Shown here: positions 1-11,288 of the stretch, in pieces
Numbering within the stretch: the stretch's first letter is position 1
How the letters are laid out: each line of letters begins with the position of its first letter
Source: Clavulina sp. PMI_390
Taxonomy: Eukaryota > Basidiomycota > Agaricomycetes > Cantharellales > Hydnaceae
Length of the DNA stretch: 64,000 nucleotides
NCBI GenBank assembly: GCA_015039315.1
Contig: WIDE01000060.1
Coordinates: 52,593-116,592 of the forward strand
Direction: 5' to 3'
Notes under the pieces: model-generated
Databases searched by the model: none
What the model saw: only the letters and a program-made list of their open reading frames with translations
Told to the model about the DNA's origin: nothing
Translations under genes and position numbers: made by a program

Positions 1-57
1 CAAACACATGAAAACCCCAAACTAATCCGTTACTCGCGTATCTGACCGCTCTTTCAG

Positions 58-538
58 AGGCTTTAACCACCTCACATCGATTCAAGCTGCAAGGCTCATC
101 CCACACAGCGTAACGGTAAACGCGATCTTACCAGGTTATTTCCCCACGGGAATGACCAAGTTCGTTACAAAATACTTCTACGATGCATTGGTGTCCCAGC
201 AACCCACCGGTATTTGCCTCGATTCGTCTTGTTCGTGCGGGGCTTCTTGCTGACGTTGAACATGGCGGGTGCATATCTCTGCAGGCAGACATGGACAGGC
301 GTCTGATGTGGGAGGCCTAGTCTTGTTCCTCTCTAGTCGAGCGGCTACACATATAACAGGCGCATTCATCCCTCTTGATGGTGGGTCGATGGTCGCTGGG
401 TTTAGCGCACTGGGAGTAGCTGAGAAAAAGGAAAGCAAGGTACCTAGCTCCCTCTCCCATTCTCGGCCTATATACCGCAGAATGAGTGTTAATCCGTCGA
501 AACGCTATAGAATTCCCCAAAGGCTAAGCTATGATTGA
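58..538 (+). CDS. Short-chain dehydrogenase/reductase, 3' part
   Basis: This is the C-terminal part of a classical SDR oxidoreductase whose 5' end lies before the window. Exons read 58-209 and 285-538; bases 1-57 are the end of an intron finishing in CTTTCAG, and 210-284 is a GT-AG intron. The spliced frame gives GFNHLT, then VTVNAILPGYFPTGMTK, then GQASDVGGLVLFLSSRAATHITG and FIPLDGGS. These are the usual SDR segments after the catalytic Tyr/Lys: the N-A-x-x-P-G-Y block and the C-terminal G-x-x-x-x-x-D-G-G block. The catalytic residues and Rossmann motif are outside the window, so cofactor and substrate cannot be judged. The tail after AEKKESK is not family-like and could contain a further intron. 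Family call sure, exact 3' end moderate. Confidence 0.8.
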
Positions 539-1106
539 CGTTCCCCTCATCAACCCCTACTACCGGGTTCATACTTTATGAGATGAAGGATCTTTGTATA
601 TACTTAGAGTGAGATGTTTCCCGTGACACAGATTAAGCTTCATGGGGAATGGATCTTTTTCCCTACCTTCGATAGGCAAATCAAGTTGATGTTGGTGGGA
701 GCGAGAAGGGCCACTGCAAGGCGCTGCTTCGGTACCGATGTCAGCGTAGTCTCTTTCAAGCAATCACGGTCCATCATTGGACCCCAACCGTGAATCGGTA
801 ACAAGGGGATAGCTTGTCTTCTTTGCACTGATCAGAGGGGGAGTTTCCGCATTGGCAACATCGCCAAAGGTTCTATTCCCTTGGCCACAGTGCTTTGAGC
901 CTGGTCTGGTGCTCCAGTAGTAGGCACCTCCAGCCCGAGTCCTCAGGCTAGTCAATCAGCTATCTCAAGATCCTCTCTATCCAGTTCATTCAATCGGTCC
1001 TTTGTGAGTTGAGGCCATCTGTTGCTATCGCTAACGAATCTAATCAAATGACGCTAACACCAGGGGCCCTGATACTGCTGAAAAGGACTCACATCGCTTA
1101 TCTCAT
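539..1106. other. Intergenic region
   Basis: This 568-bp stretch separates the SDR gene from the first F-box gene. I see no convincing coding segment; the short frames here carry no family motif. It probably holds the SDR 3' UTR and the F-box promoter. No leader exon of the kind seen in the other F-box genes could be found. Confidence 0.5.
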
Positions 1107-2507
1107 ATGGCTCAGACTATTCAGAGTGCCGCGTTGGATACCAAGACTGCTTCGGATAACCCGCCCTGCCCTCCTTCTCAAGACCCGAACCACCCCTTCT
1201 TCACGCGACTTCCATTTGAGCTTCTGGGATACATCTTCGAGATCGCTTGCTGGCCAAAACTATCATCAGAGGATGGGCGACTCAAGTATTCGTCTGTTTT
1301 CAAATGTCGAGAGACCCGGCTCGCCGTCGGCTCCTCGTGTATGCATTTTCGCCGGGTGCTTCTGTCCACCCCCGCAGCTTGGAGTCATGTTCCCCTCCTC
1401 ATCGATCGAGGATGGACCTCAAACACTCTCGGTGGAGTCCGCTCCGTTGTGCCGCTCGAAATTTCTCGAGGCGCGATGAGCCCGGTCCATCTGTATGCTT
1501 TCCTTCAAAAAGCCCCGCCTGAAGAAGGCGCATCGTATGAAGAATTCCTCAGAAGATCTCTTCAATCCGTCCAGTCCCGTGTGGCCACTCTCTTCATCGA
1601 CGTCGACGGGAGCTGTCCAACCCTCCCGCCACTGAGCTTCCTCTCAATTGAGTGTGCGCTCCCAGCTCTCACATGGCTCCACATTTCCACCCGCATAACG
1701 CCCCTCATCTCTAAGCTTGACATCAGAGGTGCACCAGCCCTAAAGAAACTTTCCATAAAGTACAAAAGCGCCAAATTTCACAGCCCTCCGCTTACAGTGA
1801 TGCACAACTCTCACAGCTTCATTGATGAGCTGGTTCTTCGGGGTGAGATCAGTGTCCGCGATTCTATGGGTATTTTGTCATCGTGTCACCAATCTATCGA
1901 TACATTTCGCTGGGTTTTGCCAGCGCGAAATGGGACAAGCGGCGATCTGCCCTCTCTTCACACCACTCTTCAACTCCCCCGCCTACGGGATCTTACCCTA
2001 CAGGTTCCAGCCCCACTGTCCTTCCTTACGCCATCCCAATATTCCACACCTAGCGTGGAGCTTCTCGGAATTCGGAATTGGTCACATGGGACCGTGGATG
2101 AGGAGACCGCTCGAATGGCTATAATCCCCTCTCTGCACGCCTGCGCCCTTGTCGGCACAGAGATGAAATACCCTGCCTTGAAAGCCCTGCTTCGAGCTAA
2201 CCCTTCGATACGAACGATCAAGGCCCTGGCCCTTGTTCAGGACGTGACGACATTCTTCTCCATGGCAGATGCTGCTCCAGAAGGAGAAATCCTTCCAAAT
2301 TTGGAACAAATACATTTTTTTGAGGATGAAAGGGAAACGCGCGAGGCTTTTGTTTCCCTATTCCTCTTAATCCGTGCTCGGAAACACGGATTTCGCGCCT
2401 GCTTTCATTCAAGCCCAGGAGACTTTGGGGAAGGGCTGTTGGCTGAGTATGGTGATGTGATGGTGCTCGATTATAATTGTTCTTCGATGCTTTACGCCAA
2501 TATTTAG
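1107..2507 (+). CDS. F-box protein, subtype A (copy 1)
   Basis: This is an uninterrupted 466-aa frame. The F-box-like helix pair is near the N-terminus (LPFELLGYIFEIACWP, about residues 35-50), followed by the family block with CRETRLAVGSSCMHFRRVLL and TPAAWSHVPLLID. The remainder is an LRR-like repetitive body with the family landmarks SCHQSIDTFRWVLP, an R-A-N-P-S-I-R-T-I segment, ILPNLEQIHFFE and a C-terminal E-Y-G-D-V-M-V-L-D. F-box proteins usually link substrates to the SKP1-CUL1 ubiquitin ligase; the substrate is unknown. Unlike most neighbours there is no detectable leader exon, so the ATG at 1107 is used. The N-terminus before the F-box (about 34 aa) is about 50 aa shorter than in the other copies, so this copy may have lost its 5' part or have an unrecognised first exon. 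Confidence 0.8.
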   Translation: MAQTIQSAALDTKTASDNPPCPPSQDPNHPFFTRLPFELLGYIFEIACWPKLSSEDGRLKYSSVFKCRETRLAVGSSCMHFRRVLLSTPAAWSHVPLLIDRGWTSNTLGGVRSVVPLEISRGAMSPVHLYAFLQKAPPEEGASYEEFLRRSLQSVQSRVATLFIDVDGSCPTLPPLSFLSIECALPALTWLHISTRITPLISKLDIRGAPALKKLSIKYKSAKFHSPPLTVMHNSHSFIDELVLRGEISVRDSMGILSSCHQSIDTFRWVLPARNGTSGDLPSLHTTLQLPRLRDLTLQVPAPLSFLTPSQYSTPSVELLGIRNWSHGTVDEETARMAIIPSLHACALVGTEMKYPALKALLRANPSIRTIKALALVQDVTTFFSMADAAPEGEILPNLEQIHFFEDERETREAFVSLFLLIRARKHGFRACFHSSPGDFGEGLLAEYGDVMVLDYNCSSMLYANI

Positions 2508-2879
2508 ACCAATTGGAGTTTTTTTTTCAGCCGAGTTGTTGGCCACAAAGTGTTACGGATACCCGTGGGAATCGAGAAGATGGGAGACGTTCTCTTGACG
2601 TATTCTTTGTACCGAGGGGCTTTGCTGCGGCAAGAGCAAAATCAACTGCAGTTGAAGCTGTGCGCTCGGCCACAACGTCGAATCGCTTTATGACTGAGAC
2701 TTCCGTGGAAAAACAGAAGTTTTTCTTCACTGTCTGTTGTTCCACTCACCACAGCACTCCATCACCATCCTGCTTCAGGGCATGCTATAAAGTCCTAGCC
2801 TTAGCATCTCAGCGCACCGAATTAAGGCCTTTCCAGCCCAGCTTCTAGTAGCCAGAGAGTCATAGACCACTTAGTAGGG
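2508..2879. other. Intergenic region
   Basis: These 372 bp lie between two co-directional F-box genes. An AT-rich run with eight T at 2519-2526 follows the upstream stop closely and may belong to its 3' processing region. No other structure was recognised. Confidence 0.4.
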
Positions 2880-4535
2880 ATGGTTCCAATTCCCTCTCCC
2901 GTGAAGAAACTTTGCTCTCGGCTGAAGATCCGAAAGTTGGTTGGCCAGTTCAAGCCCCAGGCGACTGTACCATCTGGAGAACTTGAGGTGGTTGCGTCTC
3001 TCGGCCGTGCTAAAGACCGGTGCGTTTGAATGCAAGCGTGTTCTCTCACAAGAAAGCTGACAGCTCCAGTGCGATCTAGGAGTTTGCACACCAATGATAA
3101 TAGCGCTACTCTATGGGAAGCTATCACTCACTCCCAGTCAGGAGAGAGTCCACAAGATGCTGCAGATGCCACACCGCGCTCCGTCTGCCGGTCCTTGAGC
3201 AGCCTTCACCCAGTCATGCTTCTGCCTATCGAGATCCTGGGCTACATATTTGAACTTGCATGCCAGCCCACATGTGAGCCTGGCGGTCGTAGCCTGTCTT
3301 TTGATATATTGGTTGAATGTCGACAGACTCGCCTTGCCATCGCATGGTCCTGTTCTCGCTTTCGCAATGCCCTATTGGAGACCCCAAGAGCATGGTGCCA
3401 TATCCCTATCCTCATCAACGGATTACAAATTTCGAACCCTTTTGTATCACTTGAACTGGCAAGGGGCAGAATGTGCTCGGTTCACTACTACCTCTTTATT
3501 GAAGAGGCGAGCCCAGTCTCATATGGGGAATTTCTTCAACATATCCTGCACTCCGCCCAAGGGCGTCTTCAGACCTTTCTCGTTGAGAGCAAAGGGCCAT
3601 TTCTGCTACTTTTCGACCTCCTCTCAAGCGAGCAGATCTTGTCGACTCTCAAAAACCTTGACATCACCATATTCGGAAAGCATCCCGACTCCACAGTCGA
3701 GTCAGACCTTCGGGCCGCTTGTAGGCTAGAAACTCTCTCCATCAAATATGTGACTTGGGGCGGTGGGCTCCCGACGCCCCCTTCACTCATGCTTACATGC
3801 GGCCCAGGCAACAACTTGATCCAAATGCTCACCATTGACGGCAACATCAGCGTGGACGATACTATTCATCTCATAAGCTATTGCCATGACTCTATTGAAA
3901 CACTTCGTTGGCTTCTCTTCCCAAGAGTTCCTTCATCTCACCAACTTCCCTTGTCTCCCTGCATTCTCCAGCTTCCACATTTGAAGGCGTTGCAGCTCGA
4001 GGTCCCAGCACCTTTCTCCTTCCTCGCTCCATCAAGATTTGACATGCCTAACCTTGGTCATCTCATTCTCAATGATTGGATGGAATGGGCTGATGGAGTA
4101 GATGCAGGGATACCGGTTCTTCCCTCGCTCCAAACCTGCACACTTTACACTGCCCATTGGCGCCAAAACGCCCTCCTAGTTCCATTTTTCCACGCAAATT
4201 ATACCGTCCGCTATATCAGAACCGCGGCATATATGCACGATGTCGCAAATTTCTTCTTGTCAGCAGGTTCACCACGAGGTGGAGAACTATTACCAAATTT
4301 GGAGCGCCTCCACTTTGTCGTAGCAGCGGGCGATAAAAGCATCATCGAATCTTGGCTCACCCTGATCCGTTCTCGCCAACACCCGTTCATAGTTTGTTGT
4401 GAAAGCATTTATGACTCGCTCCAAGAATTGCTTGTTGAGTTCAGCGACATTGTCGTTGTTGATTCTCATGACCTATCAGACCATCCACCGGTTATAGCTC
4501 AAGGCGTTCTTTCCACGCATGGGATAGCATTGTAG
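2880..4535 (+). CDS. F-box protein, subtype A (copy 2), two exons
   Basis: Proposed exons are 2880-3019 and 3080-4535 (531 aa). The first exon encodes a leader with SRLKIRKLVGQF and a V-P-S-G-E-L-E-V-V stretch, matching the leader of the sister genes in pattern. It ends after two bases of a codon (phase 2) at CG|GTGCGT; the 60-nt intron ends in ATCTAG. The long exon carries the F-box (MLLPIEILGYIFELACQP), the block CRQTRLAIAWSCSRFRNALL, and the C-terminal landmarks LLPNLERLHFV, SRQHPFIVC and D-I-V-V-V-D. A start at the in-frame ATG 3030, inside the intron, would also keep the frame open but would lose the leader. Role: presumed SCF substrate receptor. The leader is more diverged than in copies 3, 4, 8 and 9, so exon 1 is the less certain part. 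Confidence 0.75.
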
Positions 4536-5142
4536 GAGCTTCGGAGGTCTGGTCACTGGCACGGGGGTATGAATAAGAGAGGTGTACTCGGAAAAGAAAC
4601 GTGGTTGAGTTGGCCGGTTCTCCGGCATGTAAGGTTGGCGAGTAGGGCTCAAGCACCCGGACTACATAGCATCAGCGAATGGGATGCGATATCGATGTAT
4701 AGCCAACAGAAGCAACAACCCCTCAAAGTCGATGCATCCCGTTGTGATGGGACAATAGGATCTGGACAAGAACCTAGCAAGCATCCAGTCGGATAAGGAG
4801 AGGCGAAAGTCTCCACAGCCCGACACAACTGCCTATAGGCTTCAGACCACCGTAGCCAACACAGCCCACTTGATAAACAGCTCTTGCTGTGAGGCGCTTC
4901 TCGCCTGCGGCCAGGACAGGATGCATGGGCCTTGAAGCTGTGCGTTCGACCTCGAGGTAATCAATGGCTGTGCGGCTGAGCCCTCCAGTCTCGTCATCCG
5001 ACAACCTCTTGTGCCTGCTAGCTGCTAACCTCTATTAAGTAGCTGAACACTGCCTCGCTTTAGTTTATATTGCAAAGAATAACGCTGCGGTGCCGTAAAT
5101 TACCTCCACATCTGGCCTACGCGTATTCCTATCGGCTGCAGA
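4536..5142. other. Intergenic region
   Basis: A 607-bp gap between two co-directional F-box genes. The frames in it are short and show no motif. The last about 100 bp presumably contain the promoter of copy 3. I see nothing else that can be supported. Confidence 0.4.
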
Positions 5143-6762
5143 ATGGCAGCTCGCTCAAGGCTCAATGATCTCGTTGGATTCCTCCAAGGGTGGTCTGCAA
5201 TGTTACCCCAAGAGACCGAGATACTGATGCCTCTTGATCTTTCCAATGCCTCGTGCGTCAAGCTCAGAGCACCATATTCTCTTGCGGAAGGGCTGACCGG
5301 TTCCACATCGTCTAGTCATACTCCCCAAGATGATTCGCTCACGCAACATGCAGCGGAAAATCTCTCTCGGATGTCAGAGTCTCTCCGAGATGTCGCAGAG
5401 GTCGTTGAGGTCGCATCGCGCCAACTCAACAGGCATCTGAATAATCTTCGACAGCCCATGCTCCTTCCTGTGGAGATTCTTGGGTACATTTTTGAGCTCG
5501 CTTGTAAACCTGGGGACTGGCCTGCCTACCGCAGGCCATCTTTTGACTTATTGTTTGAATGCCGCGAGACTCGACTCGCGATTGCATCCTCATGTTCTCA
5601 TTTCCGTGAGGTTCTATTGGAGACCCCGACTGCATGGAGCCACATCCCAATTCTCATTGAAGAATCTCGAGATCCAAATCCTCTCATATCCCTCGAACTG
5701 GCAAGGAGCAGTATGTGCCCGTTACATTGCTACATTTTTGTGGAAGCTGCAGCTTCAACTTCGTCCGCGATATTCTTTCAAGAAATCTTGAGATGCGGGC
5801 AAGGACGCCTGCAAACACTGCTCATCGAAAGCCAAGGATCATCTGTAATGCCCTTGAACCTTCTCTTGAGCGAGCAAATCTTCCCAACTCTCAAATTTCT
5901 TGACATCAACATTTCAGGACTTCAGCCTGATTCCATGGGCGAACTTGATCTTCGGGCTGCCCAGAGGTTGGAGACCCTCTCAATCAGATATCTCAACTGG
6001 GGATCTGGAGCCTCCAACGGCTTTCGGAGTTTCCCTCCACTGTCGCTCATATTCGACCCTACCAGTAACAGCTCCCACGTTCGCGAACTCATCGTTGACG
6101 GCAATGTCAATGTGGAGGATGTTCTTAATCTTGTGGGGTCTTGTCGAGACTCTATTCAGACATTCCGCTGGGTTCTCCCCCGAAGAGTTCCTTCCGCACG
6201 CGAACTCCCTCCATTCCTTTCTACCATCCAACTCCCTCAATTGCGAGCTGTACAACTTGAAACACCAGATCCGCTATCTTTTTTGTCCCCATCACGATAC
6301 CACATGCCGAACCTTCGTAATCTCGTGCTTAGAGATGGGATGACTCACGCCAATAGCAATGTGGAGGTACCTATTCTCCCCTCCTTATACTCTTGTTCAC
6401 TGGACCCGGCCCACTGGAGGCATAAAGACACACTGGATAGATTCTTTCGAGCAAATCCCACCATACGTCACATCAAAACTGCCGCTCATATGCATGATGT
6501 GGCGAGATTCTTCACGTCCGCAGAGTCACATCCAGGCAGCGAGCTTTTACCGAACCTCCGGCGTCTCCATTTTGTCACAGCAGCGGGCTACAGAGACATC
6601 CTCGTGCCCTGGTTTGTGATGATTCGTTCTCGCGAGCATCCATTCATAGTGTGCTATGAGGGCTCGCTGGATTCGTTTGAACCACTACTGCCGATTGAGT
6701 TCAATGATGTTGTTATGGTTGATTCTCATGACTCGCCAAACCACCCAGCCATCATCTCCTGA
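5143..6762 (+). CDS. F-box protein, subtype A (copy 3), intron divisible by three
   Basis: The frame 5143-6762 is open throughout, but comparison with sister genes says it holds an intron at 5253-5315 (63 nt, GTGCGT...TCTAG). Exon 1 (5143-5252, 110 nt) gives a leader with SRLNDLVGFLQGW and a P-L-D-L end; it has exactly the length and phase of exon 1 in the next gene. Exon 2 (5316-6762) begins in the family's helical linker (MSESLRDVAEVVEVASRQL), then the F-box MLLPVEILGYIFELACKP, then CRETRLAIASSCSHFREVLL and TPTAWSHIPILIE. The spliced product is 518 aa; unspliced it would carry 21 extra residues. The body has the usual SCRDSIQTFRWVLP, FRANPTIRHIKTAAHM and LLPNLRRLHFV motifs. Confidence 0.85.
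   Translation: MAARSRLNDLVGFLQGWSAMLPQETEILMPLDLSNASCVKLRAPYSLAEGLTGSTSSSHTPQDDSLTQHAAENLSRMSESLRDVAEVVEVASRQLNRHLNNLRQPMLLPVEILGYIFELACKPGDWPAYRRPSFDLLFECRETRLAIASSCSHFREVLLETPTAWSHIPILIEESRDPNPLISLELARSSMCPLHCYIFVEAAASTSSAIFFQEILRCGQGRLQTLLIESQGSSVMPLNLLLSEQIFPTLKFLDINISGLQPDSMGELDLRAAQRLETLSIRYLNWGSGASNGFRSFPPLSLIFDPTSNSSHVRELIVDGNVNVEDVLNLVGSCRDSIQTFRWVLPRRVPSARELPPFLSTIQLPQLRAVQLETPDPLSFLSPSRYHMPNLRNLVLRDGMTHANSNVEVPILPSLYSCSLDPAHWRHKDTLDRFFRANPTIRHIKTAAHMHDVARFFTSAESHPGSELLPNLRRLHFVTAAGYRDILVPWFVMIRSREHPFIVCYEGSLDSFEPLLPIEFNDVVMVDSHDSPNHPAIIS
5253..5315 (+). other. In-frame intron hidden in an open frame
   Basis: This 63-nt stretch begins GTGCGT and ends TCTAG, at the same place and phase (TC|T) as the intron of the gene at 7186. 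Because its length is a multiple of three and it has no stop, an ORF finder reads straight through it. Confidence 0.75.
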
Positions 6763-7185
6763 GTGATCCCTCTCTATTCCTACACAGGGACTTACATTCC
6801 TACACACTTGTTTGTTAGTTGACTAGGTTTGTCGTGGGCACATGATCTCATATTAGAGGGACGCTGCAATATTACCCTTAGTAGGGTCGATAGATATAAT
6901 TATCCACTTGAATCGATCTTTATCTTTTCCTAAAAAAATGCCTGTTCCCTTAGTAGCAGTCATATGGCCTCGGTACAGTCGTTCGGCCCCGAGCCTAGAG
7001 CTCTTCCCACAGAGCCAGCACCCATCCACGCAGTAACCAATCCGCTCAATTAAAGTTCTAAATATTGGCCGTTCGAAGGCCGCTACTCTGTCCCTCTAGG
7101 AATCACACAAGGGTGGTATAAGCCAATTCATGAAAACCGTTCAGCTGTGAACATCGATATCTAAGGCATTCACTCCATAGGAAAC
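6763..7185. other. Intergenic region
   Basis: 423 bp between copies 3 and 4 of the F-box family. It is AT-rich in its first half, as expected for a 3' UTR, and shows no gene or repeat that I recognise. Confidence 0.4.
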
Positions 7186-8785
7186 ATGTCCGCTCGCGCC
7201 AAGCTTGAAGATCTGGCAAAACTCCTCCGAACGTGGTCCGCTAAGGTGCCTGAGGATTGTGAGATAGTCGATCCTTTGGATCTGTTCGACCACTCGTGAG
7301 CAAAGAGACGTATCTGCCTGAAGCAATAAGCCTCTCATGCGATTGTCTAGTCTCCTCCGCGGTGACCTCGAACCCCGTCGTATCGCTGGGGAGGAGCTAT
7401 TGCAGACATCTCAGCTTCTGCAAGATATCGCAAGTACTGTTGGCACGGCTTCCCTTCATCTGACCTCATGCGGCCAGGAAGCAAATAGCCTACAGGCACC
7501 AATGCGTCTCCCTTTCGAGCTTCTAAATCGCATATTTTCCATCGCATGCCAACCATCGGAGCAAACCCATTGGCAGCTACTTGAATTTACCCAGCTGGCT
7601 GAATGTCGAGAAACCCGATTGGCTATTGCATGGTCATGTTCTCACTTTCGTAGTATTTTACAAAAGAGCCCTATTGCCTGGAGCCACATTCCAGTCATGA
7701 TTGATAGCAGCTATAACCCACTATGTGGGATCCGCCAGCTCCTCTCCCATGAGATTTCGATGAGCGGAAAATGCCCCGTATCGTTCTATGTCTTCGTCGA
7801 ACATGCGAAGCGTAAGGGAATGGATGAGGTTGCTGGGTACTGGAAATTTCTTAAACAGACGATTCCTTTGATGCGAGACCGGCTCCGAGACCTCATCATT
7901 ACTACAAATCAATCCTTTCGGCCTCCAGTAGCACTAGGCATGATCCCAGCTGGCTACGTTCTTCCCACCCTCACATCGCTTGAAATCAGCTTTTGGGGAG
8001 GCGACGACCCGATGGAAGGCCTGGACATTCGAAAATTCCCGGCTTTGGAAGTCCTTTCCATCGTGTACAATCGATTATCGACGAGGACTTTCGCAGAGGG
8101 AACGATTCCACTTGTTATCACATCTGGTTCACACAGCCTCATTCGCAGCCTCAACTTTTCTGGGAACATCGCCCTGGAAAGTTTCATCAATATTGTTATG
8201 TCATGTCGAGAATCTGTTGAGACGATACGGTGGGTGGAGGTGGAGGATGATCTTCCCCCGTCCTCTGGGACGATAAAGCTGCCACGATTGGAAAAGTTAC
8301 ATCTCGAGATTGAACACCCCTTCTCGTTCCTCGATCCGCTGAGACATACGATGCTGAACTTGGTTGATCTGACGTTAAATGATTGGGGTGGCATCGTAGC
8401 TCAGTGCGTTGATGTAGATAAAATTCTCCTGCCTAGTCTCGAAACCTGCAATATTGGTGATTCTGCTTGGGGGCACGATCCTCTGCGGGCTTTCTTCTGG
8501 GCAAATCCTACCATTCACTCTCTCAGCACTACGGCCAGAATTTCTGAAGTGGCCGAATTTTTCGCAGCGACCACGTCCCAACCTGAGGAGATTCTTCCAA
8601 ACTTGGAGGTCATTACTTTCCTCGACGAGATATATTCCGATAAAGGGTTTGATCCCTGGTGTGAGCTGATCCGTGCTCGGAGGAAGCCATATTACGTATG
8701 CTTCGAGAACCTTCACAAGTCGGTAGCCAGGCACATGCATGAGGATCACCCCGACATTGTGAAGTTACTGAGAGGCCGATGTTAA
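7186..8785 (+). CDS. F-box protein, subtype A (copy 4), two exons
   Basis: Exons are 7186-7295 and 7351-8785 (514 aa). The leader reads MSARAKLEDLAKLLRTWSAK and continues V-P-E-D-C-E-I; it stops at CACTC|GTGAGC in phase 2, and the 55-nt intron ends GTCTAG. The second exon starts with the helical linker (TSQLLQDIASTVGTASLHLT), then the F-box MRLPFELLNRIFSIACQP, then CRETRLAIAWSCSHFRSIL and SPIAWSHIPVMID. The body contains SCRESVETIRWVE, FWANPTIHSLSTTARISEVA and ILPNLEVITF. Without the leader the frame would start at the in-frame ATG 7337, inside the intron, which paralogue comparison argues against. Presumed SCF receptor. Confidence 0.85.
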
Positions 8786-9052
8786 GGAGGAGTTGTGAAG
8801 TTGAATGGAGTTCCTTCGGGCCTTCGAGTCAAGTATCCTTCCTCCTGTCAGTAAGGCACTGTTTATACGATGCTGCCAGATGTATTTATTCCAGTGGGTG
8901 GCATGGAGGCCGTATATAGATATTGGCTATATCTCCTGAGCACTGTCCTATGTGACGAAAGTGAGAGGCAGACCGTGGGAACTCGTTGCCCAAACGGGAG
9001 AACATACCGGCGCTTAGAACTCTTGAATTTGTTGACATTACACGTCGAGACG

Positions 9053-11045
9053 ATGGCAAGTATTTCGACTCCACGCTGGACCGAATTTTCAAACTTATAT
9101 ATGGGCGTGATAGGTTGTATTAGCTGCATCGATCGTCACCAAAAGCGGGCGGCCGCTGCTCTCGCGACAGTTCCGCGAGATGCCCAGATCCCGCATCGAG
9201 GGTCTGCTAGCCTCCTTCCCCAAACTCATTCCCGCCAATTCGCAGCATACTTCCGTCGAGACTGACGACGTCCGCTATGTCTACCAGCCTCTTGAAGAGC
9301 TCTATATTCTCCTTATCACGAACAAGGCCTCGAATATCCTACTTGACATTGACACGCTACACCTTGCTTCGCGCGTTGTGTCCGATCTGACGCACTCCCC
9401 TGGTGAAGGGGAAATCCTCAAAAACTCATTCGAGATCCTTGGTGCCTTTGACGAAATCATCAGCTTGGGCTATCGGGAGCATGTCAACTTGATGCAGGTC
9501 CGCAATGTGCTGGAGATGGAGAGTCACGAAGAAAAGATCCAAGAGATAATCTCCAGGGTGAGTTTACATAACGGTCATATTCTATGCGTCTATCTCACTA
9601 CCTTTCTCGTGGTGTGAATAGAACAAGGAAGCGGAAGCCAAGGAAGAACTGAAGCGTCGTGCCAAAGCTCTCGAGCTCCAGCGGCGCGACCAGGCTCGTC
9701 GCCAGGGCGGAGGTGGCGGTCCTCCTGGCGGGTTTGGCACGCTTGGTGCAGGCTCGTCTGGCTATGCCAGCATCCCCCGATACGATGGCCCCAGCTCTCC
9801 CCGTCCTTCCCCCTCACCTACGCCCAGTGTGCCAAAGGGCCCTGCCTTCAAGGGCTCAGGCATGAAGCTTGGCGGCAAAAAGGTCCAACAGTCCAAGTTG
9901 CTCGATGCCCTCGGCGCAGAAGCGGAAGAGGAAGCTCCTTTGATGGAAGCACCTGCCGCGGTGGCACCGCAAATCGCTCAGGTTGAGCTGCCTGCTGTTG
10001 CGAAAGAAACGTCAGTCTTGGTCTATCAATTGCAGCTCTAGTTCTAACTGACACTTTTCTTGCCTTTTCTGTGCCATAGCGTCCATATTGCTATCCAAGA
10101 ACAACTCTCGCTCACTTTGTTACAAGCTGGCGGGCTCAAGGAACTCGACGTCAAGGGCACATTCAACCTCCTCATTTCCTCTGCTGATGCAAACAAGGCG
10201 CAGGTCACGATCGCTCAGGACCCGACGTTTGTTGACGCTATCGACGCCAAGTCACTACAGTACAAGTATCATCCCAACCTTGCTCGCACAGACGGTGGGC
10301 CAGCGCTGGAGGAGGTTATTAGGATGAAAGATGCAGCGAGAAGCTGGCCGGTAGGGACGGCCCTTGGTGTCTTGAGATGGAGGGCCAAGAGCAAGGATGA
10401 GAGTTTGGTGCCGCTGTCGAGTGAGTATCGCCTCCTGTCCCGTGATACTAACATGGGTTCTGCGGATATATGGTGTGCTAACTTCTGCGGCTTGATAGTC
10501 AACGCCTGGCCATCACCAACTGGAGATGGTACCGCCGATGTGAACATTGAGTACGAGCTTGAGCACGAGTCGCTGGAAATTTACAACCTGGCGATCTCAA
10601 TACCTCTTCCGTATGTATTATTAATCCTTCGTTCCCAGCCACTGTCTCACTCGTTTTCCATTGTTCCCAAACATCAGTGAGGGCGGTTACCCAACTGTTG
10701 CTTCGCATACCGGGGAGTGGGTTGTCGACCCCACCACGCACTCGCTTCTGTGGACAGCTCCGCGGGTGTCCCCCCACGATGATACCAAGACAGGCACCCT
10801 AGAGTTCTCAGTTGGTGGTGATGATGCCGCCACTTTCTTCCCTATCAAGGTGGACTTCACCGCCATTGGTAGCCTCATCGGTATCACGGTATGTCCTCCC
10901 CTCTTCTCAATTAACTCCGCCTCGAAATTTCAACTGAACCTCGTCTGTGCAGGTCGAGGGTGTGACTACATCAGCAGATTCGTCAGAGCAATTGCCATTT
11001 TCGCAAGAGAACACGATCACTGCAGAGGACTACGTCGTCGTGTAA
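9053..11045 (+). CDS. RET2: Coatomer subunit delta (delta-COP)
   Basis: Delta-COP is part of the COPI coat that carries retrograde traffic from Golgi to ER and within the Golgi. Proposed exons: 9053-9055, 9114-9557, 9622-10010, 10080-10420, 10499-10610, 10678-10888, 10953-11045, giving 530 aa, close to the family's usual size. The N-terminal longin-like domain reads VVLAASIVTKSGRPLLSRQF, then PRSRIEGLLASFPKL and YQPLEELYILLITNKASNIL; a charged linker with KRRAKALELQRRDQA follows; the C-terminal half is the mu-homology domain ending with NTITAEDYVVV. The start needs comment: the family begins M-V-V-L-A-A-S. Here V-V-L-A-A-S begins right after an AG at 9112-9113, and the only fitting ATG (9053-9055) is followed by GCAAGT, so exon 1 would be just ATG with a GC-AG intron of 58 nt. 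Confidence 0.93.
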
Positions 11046-11288
11046 TAGCTTGTATCCATGTTACCTATACAATATCCTCTTTGTCCCACACTTCCCATAA
11101 TGCCTCAAGTGAGACGCGCGGATGAACAGTGAACCCGCTTGCGCGCCCAAATCCCTGGGAGACTCGGAGATGATTGCATGATTTGCCCTCTCCCCAGTCA
11201 CGGTATCGGTCACACCTGTCCGGGCGCCCTTTCTGTTACGCACAGCCATTCTACTCGGCTCTCAGTCTGGATTGACGCTGGTAGCGAT

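Noticed and set aside
1009..1479. A 156-codon plus-strand frame overlapping the first F-box gene
   Set aside because: It overlaps the F-box coding frame in another phase, and the F-box frame carries all conserved motifs.
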